From NCBI GenBank assembly GCA_964513205.1, contig CAZELP010000016.1, positions 1 to 41,181 on the forward strand: a stretch of 41,181 bases of DNA. The letters run 5' to 3'. Below the pieces are notes generated by a model that was not told the DNA's origin, made no database searches, and worked only from the letters and a program-made list of their open reading frames with translations. The stretch's first letter is position 1. Every line of letters starts with the position of its first letter. Positions 6,997 through 16,233 of the stretch are shown here, in pieces. The position numbers and the translations under genes are program-made. This DNA comes from JAGVJT01 sp964513205 (GTDB lineage: Bacteria; Pseudomonadota; Gammaproteobacteria; Legionellales; Legionellaceae).

Positions 6997-8075
6997 TTAC
7001 GGGCACACCGATTCATCAACAGCGCATCAGCCAAGACTAAATTCAACATTGCCTCCACAACGGGCACCGCTCGGATTGCAACACATGGGTCATGTCTTGA
7101 GCCTTCAGCTTGCTCAAATACAGCCGCTTCTCCATCGAGTGTCACAGTCGGCTGCTTTTTTCCAATACTTGAAGTCGGCTTAAATGCCACATGTCCAAAA
7201 AGCGGCATTCCCGTTGAAATTCCACCCAAGGTTCCGCCCGCATGATTCGTTATTGTGTGGTCAACTGCATCAAAATAATCATTGTGAGTGGAACCATGCA
7301 TACTCGTAGCCTCAAATCCTTCTCCCAAAGAAAATCCTTTACTTGCAGGAATACTCAACATTGCATACGCCAACCTTGCTTCCAATTTCTCATAAACAGG
7401 ATCTCCCAATCCCATGGGCAACCCCATGGCCACAAACTCCACCATTCCCCCCACAGAATCTTGACTCGCCTGTATCGTGGCAAGATAATTTTTCATCTGT
7501 TTTTCTGCATCCAAATCCGGACAAAACAAGGCGCTGTTAAGCGTGTTGGCGCGCATTACGGTAAAATCATCTTGTTTTCTAGAACAACGAATGTTCCCCA
7601 TCGCATTTAAAAAAGCCAATGTTTGAATGCCCTCTAAAGCCAGAATCTTTTGAGCAAGCACACCCGCTGCAACTCGACAAGCAGTTTCTCGTGCAGATGC
7701 TCGTCCCCCACCACGATGATCGTATACACCATACTTTGCATGATAAGTTGCTTGTGCATGTCCGGGTCGCAAAAGGTGCACCGTGTCATCGTATGGTTTT
7801 GAATTCACATCTTGATTCAGAATTAAAATCGATATAGGCGCGCCAGTCGTATGGCCTTTCCAAATTCCCGAATAAATTTCAGCTGAATCAGGCTCTCGTC
7901 TGGGACTTGTATAACTGCTCCTTCCTGGTGAACGACGCCTTAAAGCTTCGTCCAACTCTTCTTTTTCAAGCGCAATCCCGGCAGGACAACCATCAATAAT
8001 AACCCCAACACCTCGACCGTGTGACTCCCCCCAAGTCGTGATTTGAAAAATTTTTCCCCATGTGTTACTCGCCAT
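6993..8075 (-). CDS. aroC: chorismate synthase
   Basis: 360 aa. It makes chorismate from EPSP using reduced FMN, the last common step to Phe, Tyr, Trp and folate. The N-terminal TTWGESHGRGVGVIIDGCP, the signature RPGHAQATYHAKYG, DHRGGGRASARETA, and the C-terminal FKPTSSI and EGSRHDPCVAIRAVPVVEAM are all intact, including the conserved histidines in GESHG and GSRHDP. It starts 2 bases after the permease stop and overlaps aroB by 4 bases, so permease-aroC-aroB-EVE is one operon. An intact late shikimate pathway argues against complete dependence on host aromatic amino acids. Confidence 0.97.
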   Translation of the reverse strand: MASNTWGKIFQITTWGESHGRGVGVIIDGCPAGIALEKEELDEALRRRSPGRSSYTSPRREPDSAEIYSGIWKGHTTGAPISILILNQDVNSKPYDDTVHLLRPGHAQATYHAKYGVYDHRGGGRASARETACRVAAGVLAQKILALEGIQTLAFLNAMGNIRCSRKQDDFTVMRANTLNSALFCPDLDAEKQMKNYLATIQASQDSVGGMVEFVAMGLPMGLGDPVYEKLEARLAYAMLSIPASKGFSLGEGFEATSMHGSTHNDYFDAVDHTITNHAGGTLGGISTGMPLFGHVAFKPTSSIGKKQPTVTLDGEAAVFEQAEGSRHDPCVAIRAVPVVEAMLNLVLADALLMNRCARK

Positions 8076-8077
8076 TG

Positions 8078-9634
8078 TTAAATCTCACTCAGCAAAGGTG
8101 CACGCATTTGCTCCTCACCGCGCGAACCTAGAAAAATCTGCGATAAATGCAGAATCAAAATACTATATGGCAACAACAAGAATAAATCCCAAGGAAAATG
8201 AAGCCATCCCATACCGCCAAAGGTCCCCATATAGGATAAAAATAGAAGTGAGACCATATAAATGATAAACCAAAAAAGTGTTGGGTCGACATCTTTTATG
8301 GGCTTGCGATGATACAAAAGACAAATCAATAATCCAATCAACAACGCCACATCAAGTTTCCACAGAATCTCGAAACCACACCAATAAAGCATTAGATTGC
8401 AAACATAAAAAGCCAGATGAGAAAAAATGTTTCCGAAAGGTAAGCGGAAAGGACGATGAGTATTCGGACTAAGCTTTCTCATTGCCAACAGACAAATGGG
8501 ACCAATACCATATGATAAAATACTTGCAGAGGAAAGAAATGCCACCAATTTTTGCCAACCAGAAAATGGTAAAAATGAAAAAAGACCTACGATAAAATTC
8601 GCATATAACGTCACATACGGAATTTTATGCCGATTCAATTTTAAAAAAATTTCAGGAAGATGATGATTCAACGCCATGCCGTAGACAATTCTAGATGTAG
8701 CCGCGGTATAAACCAAGGTCGTCCCAAAAGGAGAAAAAGCCGCATCAAACATTAACAGAGTTGCAACCAAACCCAGTCCAACCAACAACGCTAATCCAAC
8801 CAAAGGACCACTGTCACCAGGATAAGACAACGCATGCCAGCCACTGGTGAGATAAGTCGAAGGAATTGCAACAATAAAACTGAGTTGCAACAAAAAATAT
8901 AGAAAAAAACCAATTAAAACTGCACCTAAAATAGAGATAGGAATATTTCTCTGTGGATTCTTGACCTCACCAGCCAAAATTAATCCATTTTGAAAGCCCG
9001 TAAACGCAAACGCAACACCACCAGCAGATAACGCAGAAAAAATATCAATCCAATCTTTTTTGCTGGTGACGCTTAGGCTCAGATTATGAAAAGAAGGTGA
9101 GACTTGTAAGAGTGAAAAAATAGCAATCGTCGGTAAAATAAATTTAATTAAACTGGCGTATTTATTACATTCAGCAAGAAACTTTATGCCGTAAGAGTTC
9201 AGTAACACAACAGCCAACATAATAAAAGCGGCAGCAACGTATCCTCTCCCTGAAAGAGAAAGCATTTCAGAAGAATGGTCGATAACAGAGGGGAAAAAAT
9301 GGCTGCCGTACTGAAGAATGGCTTGTACCTCTATGGGTGTCATCACCACATAAGACAGCCACGAAGTCCAGGCAAATAAAAATCCCACTTCCTGACCATG
9401 TGTATAACTTGGGTAATTCGACATCCCACCAGAAACAGGAAACATGGTCCCAAGTTCACACAAAGGCAATGCGATCAACAACATAAAAAATGCCGCGATG
9501 ACCCAGCACAATAAAGCATTACCACCACCCGCCATTTGCGCACAGATGAAAGGACTAAATAACCAACCAGAGCCTATCATGCCACCAGCTGATGCGACCA
9601 AAATATTGACCGTAGAGATATCTCGTTTCAACAT
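8078..9634 (-). CDS. APC-family amino acid permease
   Basis: 518 aa with about 12 hydrophobic segments. Helix 1 carries the APC signature ASAGGMIGSGWLFSP (unwound GSG motif), followed by ICAQMAGGGNALLCW, and the helix 6 region FAFTGFQNGLILAGEVKNPQRNIP is typical of amino acid:proton symporters or antiporters. The substrate cannot be named with confidence. The start at 9634 is preferred over the upstream ATG at 9652 because AAGGAG sits 7 bases before it and the protein then begins MLKRDIS, as relatives do. It heads the aroC-aroB-EVE operon, which suggests supply of amino acids alongside aromatic biosynthesis, though this may be chance. Intracellular Legionellales depend heavily on host amino acids. 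Confidence 0.88.
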   Translation of the reverse strand: MLKRDISTVNILVASAGGMIGSGWLFSPFICAQMAGGGNALLCWVIAAFFMLLIALPLCELGTMFPVSGGMSNYPSYTHGQEVGFLFAWTSWLSYVVMTPIEVQAILQYGSHFFPSVIDHSSEMLSLSGRGYVAAAFIMLAVVLLNSYGIKFLAECNKYASLIKFILPTIAIFSLLQVSPSFHNLSLSVTSKKDWIDIFSALSAGGVAFAFTGFQNGLILAGEVKNPQRNIPISILGAVLIGFFLYFLLQLSFIVAIPSTYLTSGWHALSYPGDSGPLVGLALLVGLGLVATLLMFDAAFSPFGTTLVYTAATSRIVYGMALNHHLPEIFLKLNRHKIPYVTLYANFIVGLFSFLPFSGWQKLVAFLSSASILSYGIGPICLLAMRKLSPNTHRPFRLPFGNIFSHLAFYVCNLMLYWCGFEILWKLDVALLIGLLICLLYHRKPIKDVDPTLFWFIIYMVSLLFLSYMGTFGGMGWLHFPWDLFLLLPYSILILHLSQIFLGSRGEEQMRAPLLSEI

Positions 9635-9654
9635 AAGCCTCTCCTTCATCACGA

Positions 9655-9690
9655 GAGTCCTTCGTAAATAAGGGACTCAACCTTATTATA
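9655..9690 (-). promoter_or_regulatory. -10 box and 5' leader hairpin of the permease-aro operon
   Basis: TATAAT (9685-9690, minus) overlaps the stop codon of the upstream glycosyltransferase gene. TTTATC, 17 bases further upstream, is a weak -35. Downstream, GAGTCC and GGACTC (9673-9678 and 9655-9660) form an inverted repeat with a 12-base spacer. The RNA can fold into 8 bp with one bulged C and a 7-base loop. No U-run follows, so it is more likely a leader hairpin or operator than a terminator for the O-antigen operon. Confidence 0.4.
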
Positions 9691-10795
9691 AAACGCTCTG
9701 ATAAGCAGATAAAGTGGCGTCTTTGCATGCCTCCCAAGTAAAAACACGAGCTCGTGCTTGACCACTCTCAATCAACTTTGAACTCAAAGCCGCGTCGTCA
9801 ATAAGAGACAACATGGCTTCTTTTAAAGCGTCTACATCGCTTGGATGCAATAGCAAAGCTGCACCTTCCGCAACCTCTGGAATAGAGGTTGTATTGGATG
9901 CAATCACAGGGCATCCTGCCGCAAATGCTTCAACCAGCGGTAAACCAAATCCTTCATACAATGACATAAAAGTCAGCGCCAGTGCATTCTGTAGCAATGC
10001 AAAAATATCGGTTTGAGGGACGTAATCTAACCAACGAACCGTCCCTAAATTCTGCAGAGATTTAAGTCTAGGTAACAACTCATCCACACCCCACCCATTT
10101 CGTCCGACAATAACCAATGGATGGCGTTTCTGTATGGCCAGTGGTAATAAAGCATGTCCATCCAGAAGATGTGCAATATTTTTTCTAGGCTGCAATGTGC
10201 CAATAAATAAGAAAAATCCGGGACGGAGTTGGTAACGCTTTAAAATCTCGGTGCTTTTTTCCCCAGAAACTTTATCAAAATAACGGGGATCAACACCTAA
10301 AGGAGTCACTGAAATACGACTCGGCTCAATCCCAAAATGATGCACAATATCCCGCTTACTTTGCTCGGAGATTGTGATCAAATGATCTGCTGATAAAATG
10401 CTTTTTTTAAATAACCAATTTTTCAGGGTTCTCAACCCCGTGGATACCCACTCAGGATGCAAAAATGGAATTAAATCCATCACTGTCGCAACGACTGGAA
10501 TATCTAAACGAGGGATATGATGATCGGTCGCATGAAATAAATCTGCATGACAATGTAATTTTTGATGAAACAGAGCGGCTTTGACCAGATGAACAGAAAC
10601 ACGTCGAGCCAGAGGCTTGGCTTCACCAAATAGATTGTTCGGCTTAGACACACCAAAAGCGTGTGGAACAATATCTACACCATCAGTTTTCAGGGCATTG
10701 AATAGCGCTTGTGTATAAATGCCGATTCCGTCTAAATGACCAGAAGAAAGACCTCGTGCCCATACGGAAACACCATAAGCAATTTTTTTAGACAT
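9686..10795 (-). CDS. GT4-family glycosyltransferase
   Basis: 369 aa, GT-B fold. The N-terminal acceptor domain ends around residue 185, and the donor domain starts at FFLFIGTLQPRKNIAHLLDG. The GT4 donor site is intact: MSLYEGFGLPLVEAFAAGCPVIAS includes the E-x7-E pattern, followed by SIPEVAEGAALL. It is the last gene of the O-antigen operon, overlaps rmd by 8 bases, and probably adds mannose or rhamnose from the GDP-sugars made by its neighbours. It resembles mannosyl/rhamnosyltransferases such as those of the A-band locus, but the exact linkage cannot be read from sequence. Confidence 0.9.
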   Translation of the reverse strand: MSKKIAYGVSVWARGLSSGHLDGIGIYTQALFNALKTDGVDIVPHAFGVSKPNNLFGEAKPLARRVSVHLVKAALFHQKLHCHADLFHATDHHIPRLDIPVVATVMDLIPFLHPEWVSTGLRTLKNWLFKKSILSADHLITISEQSKRDIVHHFGIEPSRISVTPLGVDPRYFDKVSGEKSTEILKRYQLRPGFFLFIGTLQPRKNIAHLLDGHALLPLAIQKRHPLVIVGRNGWGVDELLPRLKSLQNLGTVRWLDYVPQTDIFALLQNALALTFMSLYEGFGLPLVEAFAAGCPVIASNTTSIPEVAEGAALLLHPSDVDALKEAMLSLIDDAALSSKLIESGQARARVFTWEACKDATLSAYQSVL

Positions 10796-11657
10796 GACAA
10801 GCGGCCTTCAAATTCGTGTACATGTGTGTCAATGTCTCTCTCATGTCGATTTCGGGTACAAAACCGGTCATCTGCTTTAATCGAGTCGGATCACCCGATA
10901 AAATGGGAATATCATTGGCTCGCACAAAAGCTGGATTGACACGAACCGTGATTTCATATCCCGCAATCTCATTCATGATTTCAATCACCTGACGAAGGGA
11001 ATACACTCGACCACTACAAATATTGACAACTTCACTTCGAACTTCTGTGTTTAAGAGCGCATGATATGCACGAACCACGTCACGAACATCAGAAAAATCT
11101 CGACTGACTTCGGTATTCCCAAGTTCAATTGTTTTTTCTCCACGGACAAAATGATCCACAATTTTAGGAATTAAAAAACGTGTGTCTTGCCCGAGACCCG
11201 TATAATTAAATGGGCGAGTCATAAAAATAGGGAAACGTTCAAACCAAGGACGAACCAAATGCTCCATCGCAAGTTTACTACAAGCATAATGATTCAATGG
11301 CGCTGGCGGGACGGTTTCATCCACAACAGAAACAGATGGAACACCATAAATGTTGGCACTGCTTGCAATCAAAATGCGTTTGGGCTCATGGTTTAATCGA
11401 TCGAGTGCTTCAAGCAAATTCAATGTTCCAATCACATTGACTCCGTAAAAAGCCTCGAGATGCGTATCTCCAACAAAAGAAAGTGCGGCAAGATGAATCA
11501 CCCAATCAGGACGATAACAAGACAACTCCTCACAAAGAGATTCTTTTTTTGTCAGATCTGACTTTAAAGAGATAACTTCAATACCTTGCGCGGCCAAAAA
11601 AGTCGACATGATATGACCCGTGAAGCCTTTTGCTCCCGTCAACAAAGCACGTACCAT
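10788..11657 (-). CDS. rmd: GDP-4-dehydro-6-deoxy-D-mannose reductase (GDP-D-rhamnose synthesis)
   Basis: 289 aa, extended short-chain dehydrogenase. TGAKGFTGHI is the NAD(P)-binding glycine motif, SSANIYG and HYACSKLAMEHL give the catalytic Ser, Tyr and Lys, and MTRPFNYTGLGQ is the usual substrate loop. Together with Gmd, whose gene lies just upstream, it would reduce GDP-4-keto-6-deoxymannose to GDP-D-rhamnose. The start at 11657 is chosen because AGGAG lies 8 bases upstream; a TTG two codons earlier is less likely. Alternatives are other 4-reductases of the same family (for example toward 6-deoxy-D-talose), which I cannot exclude by eye. Confidence 0.85.
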   Translation of the reverse strand: MVRALLTGAKGFTGHIMSTFLAAQGIEVISLKSDLTKKESLCEELSCYRPDWVIHLAALSFVGDTHLEAFYGVNVIGTLNLLEALDRLNHEPKRILIASSANIYGVPSVSVVDETVPPAPLNHYACSKLAMEHLVRPWFERFPIFMTRPFNYTGLGQDTRFLIPKIVDHFVRGEKTIELGNTEVSRDFSDVRDVVRAYHALLNTEVRSEVVNICSGRVYSLRQVIEIMNEIAGYEITVRVNPAFVRANDIPILSGDPTRLKQMTGFVPEIDMRETLTHMYTNLKAACHV

Positions 11658-11683
11658 GACCAACGCTCCTTTAAATCAGCAAA

Positions 11684-12718
11684 TTAAAAAGAATAACCCG
11701 CAGCGTTGCGCGTCATATCTGCATCAACCATCATACGACACAGCCCTTCAAGCGAAGTTTTAGCCTCCCAACCCAAAATATGCTTGGCTTTATCCGGGCA
11801 GCCAATCAACAAATCGACTTCCGCTGGACGATAAAAAGCCGGGTTAATCTGGACCAAAGTCTTACCGGTCTTGCCATGTCGCCCAACTTCATCTGCACCC
11901 GCGCCTTCCCATTCAACCGGAATATCAACCGCCTGGAAAGCTAAAGATACAAAGTCTCTGACTGTCTCGGTGCGGTGCGTGGCCAATACAAAAGTATCTG
12001 GTGTTTGAGCTTGAAGCATCAACCACATCCCTTCAACGTACTCTTTGGCATATCCCCAGTCACGCTGAGCATCCAAATTTCCAAGCTCGAGCACGGACGC
12101 TTTTTCTAAAGCAATTTTGGCAACCGTATCGGTAATCTTGCGCGTGACAAACTCTCGCCCACGTAAAGGAGATTCGTGATTAAACAAAATTCCGCTGCTT
12201 GCAAATAAATCATACGATTCACGATAATTAACCGTCATCCAATGCGCATATAGTTTAGCAACACCGTAAGGACTTCTTGGATAAAATGGAGTGTCTTCGG
12301 TTTGAGGAACTGCTTGCACTTTACCAAACATCTCTGAAGTGGATGCTTGATAAAATCGAATTTTAGGATTCACAATCCGAATCGCTTCTAAAAGATTCAA
12401 AGCACCCACACCGGTAATTTCAGCCGTGGTGATAGGCTGCTCAAAAGAAACACCAACAAAACTTTGTGCGGCCAAATTGTAAACTTCAGAAGGTTTGGCA
12501 CGATCCAGCAAACGAATAGCTGCCGACAAGTCTGTTAGGTCGTATTCAACCAAATGCAAATTTGGATGTTTCTCAATCCCTAACGCTTCAATTCGCCAAA
12601 AATTAACCGAGCTCGTACGACGATAAGTGCCATATACTTCGTAACCTTTCTCGAGCAAAAGCTGCGCCAAATAGGCACCATCTTGTCCTGTAATCCCCGT
12701 TATGACGGCAGACTGCAT
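11684..12718 (-). CDS. gmd: GDP-mannose 4,6-dehydratase
   Basis: 344 aa. It dehydrates GDP-D-mannose to GDP-4-keto-6-deoxy-D-mannose, the branch point for GDP-rhamnose, GDP-fucose and related sugars. TGITGQDGAYLAQ (7-19) is the characteristic NADP-binding start, RRTSS is the Arg loop, STSEMFG carries the catalytic Thr/Glu, and SPYGVAKLYAHW carries Tyr-x3-Lys. ESPLRGREFVTRKI is the GDP-mannose-binding segment. The start at 12718 is supported by GAGGAG 8 bases before it and by the family N-terminus. It overlaps the end of wzt by 19 bases. Coxiella uses a gmd step for its unusual sugar virenose, so a product other than rhamnose is possible. Confidence 0.94.
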   Translation of the reverse strand: MQSAVITGITGQDGAYLAQLLLEKGYEVYGTYRRTSSVNFWRIEALGIEKHPNLHLVEYDLTDLSAAIRLLDRAKPSEVYNLAAQSFVGVSFEQPITTAEITGVGALNLLEAIRIVNPKIRFYQASTSEMFGKVQAVPQTEDTPFYPRSPYGVAKLYAHWMTVNYRESYDLFASSGILFNHESPLRGREFVTRKITDTVAKIALEKASVLELGNLDAQRDWGYAKEYVEGMWLMLQAQTPDTFVLATHRTETVRDFVSLAFQAVDIPVEWEGAGADEVGRHGKTGKTLVQINPAFYRPAEVDLLIGCPDKAKHILGWEAKTSLEGLCRMMVDADMTRNAAGYSF

Positions 12719-13941
12719 AACGTATTCTCCTCTATCAATATGGTTGGCTGAAGCCAACTTGAACCTGCAAAATGCACCTGATTTACATTCACCACGGTGA
12801 AGAAAAAAGCCATATCACGCCATTCAAAATTTCCGGACAAATGCGTATCACCGTGCGACAATGATGTTTGAATAGAATAACTTCCAACACCTAAATTCAT
12901 CGGGAAAGCCAGACGAAACAAATAAGATTGCCCGACTTTAGGCTCTGTCAGTACTTGAGCGGTATGCCATGTATTGGTACCGTACATCACTTGCCCTAAA
13001 CGATCTTTAATACCGTACCCCAAAACTAAGCGTTCAATTGGACTACGGATTTCAACTTCAACACACAATTCGACATGTTCACCAACAGCAACGGTATCAA
13101 CTGGTAATCCAAGATGATTGTACATCGTCATGGATTTAATTCGTGCTTCACCGGTTCCTGATGTGATTTGTTTTTTTCCACTGTCAAGCACATTCACCAC
13201 AATCGAGTTTTTGCCTTTTTCTGCAATCAATGCATTGTAATAATCAAACGCCTCTTCAGGAGTTGCATCCAACACAATACGACCTTGATCAAGAAGCAAT
13301 GCTCGTTGACATAATCCTTGTACCGCATTGCGATCGTGTGACACAAATAGCAGAGATGTCCCCTGAGCTTGAAATCCGCGAATTCGTTCAAAACATTTGT
13401 GCTGAAAATAAGCATCACCAACAGAAAGAGCCTCATCCACAATCAGTAGATCAGGACGCTTAATTGTCGCCAACGCGAAAGCCACACGCACTTGCATTCC
13501 GCTGCTGTATGTCCGCATTGGCGCATCAAAATAATCACCCACCTCAGCAAATGCTTCTATCTCTGGCATCAATTTTTTAATTTCAGCTAAAGGGATCCCC
13601 ATTAAACCGGCTGAGTGAATGACATTTTCTCGCCCGGTCAGCTCAGAGCTAAAGCCCATACCAAGCTCTAAAATTGCAGAAACACTGGCATTTAAAACCA
13701 TATGGCCTTCAGTTGGTTGTAATGTTCCGGTGATCATTTTTAGCAAGGTGCTTTTGCCTGCGCCATTCCGACCAATTAACCCAATCGATTCGCCTGGACC
13801 TATCGAAAAAGAAACATCACGAATCACCCAATGCATTGCTTTCGGCTTTAAAGGTAAACCAAGCCAACGCAAAACACGTAACCACTCAGAGGCATATTCG
13901 GCATATGCTTTTCCAAAATGATGCACAGAAAGAAGCGTCAT
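12700..13941 (-). CDS. wzt: O-antigen ABC transporter ATPase with C-terminal glycan-binding domain
   Basis: 413 aa. The N-terminal ATPase (about 1-240) has Walker A GRNGAGKST, signature YSSGMQVRVAFA (a variant of LSGGQ, usual for Wzt/TagH proteins), Walker B DLLIVDEAL and the His switch FVSHD. Residues about 255-400 form a beta-rich C-terminal domain like Wzt of O9a/A-band systems, which recognises the finished polysaccharide before export. It overlaps wzm by 4 bases (ATGA) and pairs with it as the inner-membrane exporter of undecaprenyl-linked O antigen. The extended C-domain indicates an O antigen whose non-reducing end is recognised for chain-length-coupled export. Confidence 0.93.
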   Translation of the reverse strand: MTLLSVHHFGKAYAEYASEWLRVLRWLGLPLKPKAMHWVIRDVSFSIGPGESIGLIGRNGAGKSTLLKMITGTLQPTEGHMVLNASVSAILELGMGFSSELTGRENVIHSAGLMGIPLAEIKKLMPEIEAFAEVGDYFDAPMRTYSSGMQVRVAFALATIKRPDLLIVDEALSVGDAYFQHKCFERIRGFQAQGTSLLFVSHDRNAVQGLCQRALLLDQGRIVLDATPEEAFDYYNALIAEKGKNSIVVNVLDSGKKQITSGTGEARIKSMTMYNHLGLPVDTVAVGEHVELCVEVEIRSPIERLVLGYGIKDRLGQVMYGTNTWHTAQVLTEPKVGQSYLFRLAFPMNLGVGSYSIQTSLSHGDTHLSGNFEWRDMAFFFTVVNVNQVHFAGSSWLQPTILIEENTLCSLPS

Positions 13942-14729
13942 AATACATCCACCATTTCAGGACTTGCACGATGAAAAATCCACCCGCCTACGGCCAATAC
14001 AGCAGTAGAAATAAGCAATACAGCAGTTAAGTCACTACCGCTAGGAACATGATGATACAAAAACAAGGATTGATAGCTTTGGACAATCACCGAAAGCGGA
14101 TTGTACCCTAAAAGATAACGCAAATGCTCAGGAATAATCGACGTGGGATACACAATGGGTGTTGCCCAAAACCACAATTGCAGTGCGATGGGAACAATAT
14201 GTGTCAAATCCCTCATAAACACATTCAGTACGCCTAAAATAAGCCCTACTCCAGTTGCAAATAAGGTACACGCGAAAATTAAGCAAGGAAACCAAAGCAA
14301 CACGTCAAAAGAAAAGTATCCTAAAAACATAAAAATAAAGACGATCGCGCAGAATAACATGAGTTGATTGAACAACGCAGAGCCCAAAACAACACCAAGC
14401 AAGGCCATTCGTGGAAACTTCATTTTTTTCATTAGATTTGCTTTGTCGACAAACAAAGTTAGGCAACGCGTCACAATTTCATTGAAATAAGTCCAAGCCA
14501 ACGTACCACTTAAAAGATAAAGCGCATAAGCGTAACGATTGTTAATGTTGGGAAGTCTAGCCCCCATCACTGTTGATAAAATCAAGGCATAGATGACCAC
14601 TTGCGACAGAGGCTGTAAGATCATCCAGAAAGCGCCCAAGCGACTACGAGCAAACTTCAATTTGAATTCACTGACAATAGAGGACAGTATAAAACTGCGA
14701 TAGGCCCAAATGCTCATCAAACCCTGCAT
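13938..14729 (-). CDS. wzm: O-antigen ABC transporter permease
   Basis: 263 aa with about six transmembrane segments and no signal peptide. The ABC-2 polysaccharide permease pattern is clear: the amphipathic start LSSIVSEFKLKFARSRLGAFWMILQP, then GTLAWTYFNEIVTRC, and the late segment FWATPIVYPTSIIPEHLRYLLGYNPLSVIVQSY. It forms the channel with Wzt and exports lipid-linked O antigen to the periplasm. It starts 2 bases after the manC stop. A second Met at residue 5 is an alternative start. Size and motifs fit the family. Confidence 0.92.
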   Translation of the reverse strand: MQGLMSIWAYRSFILSSIVSEFKLKFARSRLGAFWMILQPLSQVVIYALILSTVMGARLPNINNRYAYALYLLSGTLAWTYFNEIVTRCLTLFVDKANLMKKMKFPRMALLGVVLGSALFNQLMLFCAIVFIFMFLGYFSFDVLLWFPCLIFACTLFATGVGLILGVLNVFMRDLTHIVPIALQLWFWATPIVYPTSIIPEHLRYLLGYNPLSVIVQSYQSLFLYHHVPSGSDLTAVLLISTAVLAVGGWIFHRASPEMVDVL

Positions 14730-14731
14730 GA

Positions 14732-16213
14732 CTAAACCTCAACACGCCCATAGTTGTCTTCAAAACGCACAATATCATCCTCCCCTAAGTATTCACCACT
14801 TTGAACCTCGATCATGACTAATGGCAATAACCCTGGGTTTTCTAGACGATGCTTATGACCGGCCGGAATATAAGTAGACTCATTGATACGAACCAAGAAA
14901 GACTCTTCACCATTCACAACTTTTGCAGTGCCTTGCACAATAATCCAGTGCTCACTTCGATGATGATGCATTTGTAAACTTAAACTTGCACCAGGCTTCA
15001 CTTCAATACGTTTAATTTTAAAACGCTCGCCCTCTTCAAGAACGGTGTATGTACCCCAAGGACGATGCACCGTGCGATGTAATTTGTATACTTCATGCCC
15101 TTGTGTTTTGAGTTGTTCATACAAATATTTAACATCTTGGACTTGCTCACGGTTTGCAACCAACAAGGCATCGGGCGTATCGACAATAATTAAGTTATCA
15201 ACACCAACAGCACCCACCAAACGATTGGGACTGCGAATGGTGCAATTATGTGTGTCTTTTAGAACCACATCGCCTAACACACGATTTCCATTGTAATCTG
15301 GCGCAACTAAATCGCCCAAAGCTCCCCAAGAGCCGATGTCAGTCCATCCAATTGAGCAAGGAACGACAGCCAGTTTAGATTGGCTCTTTTCGTGACAAAT
15401 GGATAAAGGCTCCATAACGGCATAATCAAATGACACATCAGGCACATGGCTAAAAAATAGCGGGTCCAAAGCCAATTTACGTTGATCTTTAGAGGATTCT
15501 ATCGAGGTTTCAAAACAAGCTCTAGCGGCTGAAAGAACGTTGGGACATGCCAATGCCATTTGTTTTAAGACTTCTCCTGCAGAAAAACAAAATAAACCCG
15601 CATTCCAGAGATATTGCCCTGATTCAACATATTGTTTCGCATGCAATAAATCGGGTTTTTCAACAAAACGCTGAATCTCAAAGCCAGACGGAGTCTCATC
15701 AACAGGAATCAATGGCGCTGAAGCATTTACTTCGATATAACCATAACCAGTCTCAGGACGATCTGGCTCTATTCCAAACGTCACCAAACAACCACTTTCA
15801 GCAAGAGCAACAGCACGCATAACCGCATTTTCAAAGGCATCTTGAAACTGAATCAAATGATCGGCCGCCAAAATAAGCATGATGGCCTCTTCACCATACG
15901 TGCGAGCAACATATTCAGCTGCAATTGCGATTGCGCCCGCTGTGTTTCGACCAAAAGGCTCTAGGATATATCGTGTTTCAATCTCTTTTGCATTGACTTC
16001 TTGGTACTCATCGTCAATTTTAAAATACAAATCTGCGTTTGTAACAGTCAAAATTTCTGCAACATGCGGAATCTCGCTCGCGCGTAGAAATGCTTTTTGC
16101 AAAAAACTCTGCCCATCATGTAGACGAATAAATGGTTTCGGATGTAATGCTCTTGAAACAGGCCATAATCTTGACCCAGCACCACCACATAAGATCGTCG
16201 GAATGATTTGCAT
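14732..16213 (-). CDS. manC: bifunctional mannose-1-phosphate guanylyltransferase / mannose-6-phosphate isomerase
   Basis: 493 aa. The nucleotidyltransferase domain (about 1-340) starts with PTILCGGAGSRLWPVSR and contains FGRNTAGAIA, FVEKPD and WNAGLFCF. The C-terminal cupin domain (about 375-490) has WGTYTVLEEGERFKIKRI, MHHHRSEHWIIVQGTA and YIPAGHKHRLENPG, the metal-binding type II phosphomannose isomerase motif. It would make mannose-1-P donor GDP-mannose and also supply mannose-6-P from fructose-6-P, like AlgA/WbpW. Phosphomannomutase is not in the window. The start at 16213 has GGAG 7 bases upstream; an upstream ATG at 16234 overlaps the previous stop codon but lacks such a site. Confidence 0.95.
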   Translation of the reverse strand: MQIIPTILCGGAGSRLWPVSRALHPKPFIRLHDGQSFLQKAFLRASEIPHVAEILTVTNADLYFKIDDEYQEVNAKEIETRYILEPFGRNTAGAIAIAAEYVARTYGEEAIMLILAADHLIQFQDAFENAVMRAVALAESGCLVTFGIEPDRPETGYGYIEVNASAPLIPVDETPSGFEIQRFVEKPDLLHAKQYVESGQYLWNAGLFCFSAGEVLKQMALACPNVLSAARACFETSIESSKDQRKLALDPLFFSHVPDVSFDYAVMEPLSICHEKSQSKLAVVPCSIGWTDIGSWGALGDLVAPDYNGNRVLGDVVLKDTHNCTIRSPNRLVGAVGVDNLIIVDTPDALLVANREQVQDVKYLYEQLKTQGHEVYKLHRTVHRPWGTYTVLEEGERFKIKRIEVKPGASLSLQMHHHRSEHWIIVQGTAKVVNGEESFLVRINESTYIPAGHKHRLENPGLLPLVMIEVQSGEYLGEDDIVRFEDNYGRVEV

Positions 16214-16233
16214 GCAATTCTCCAAATTAATCA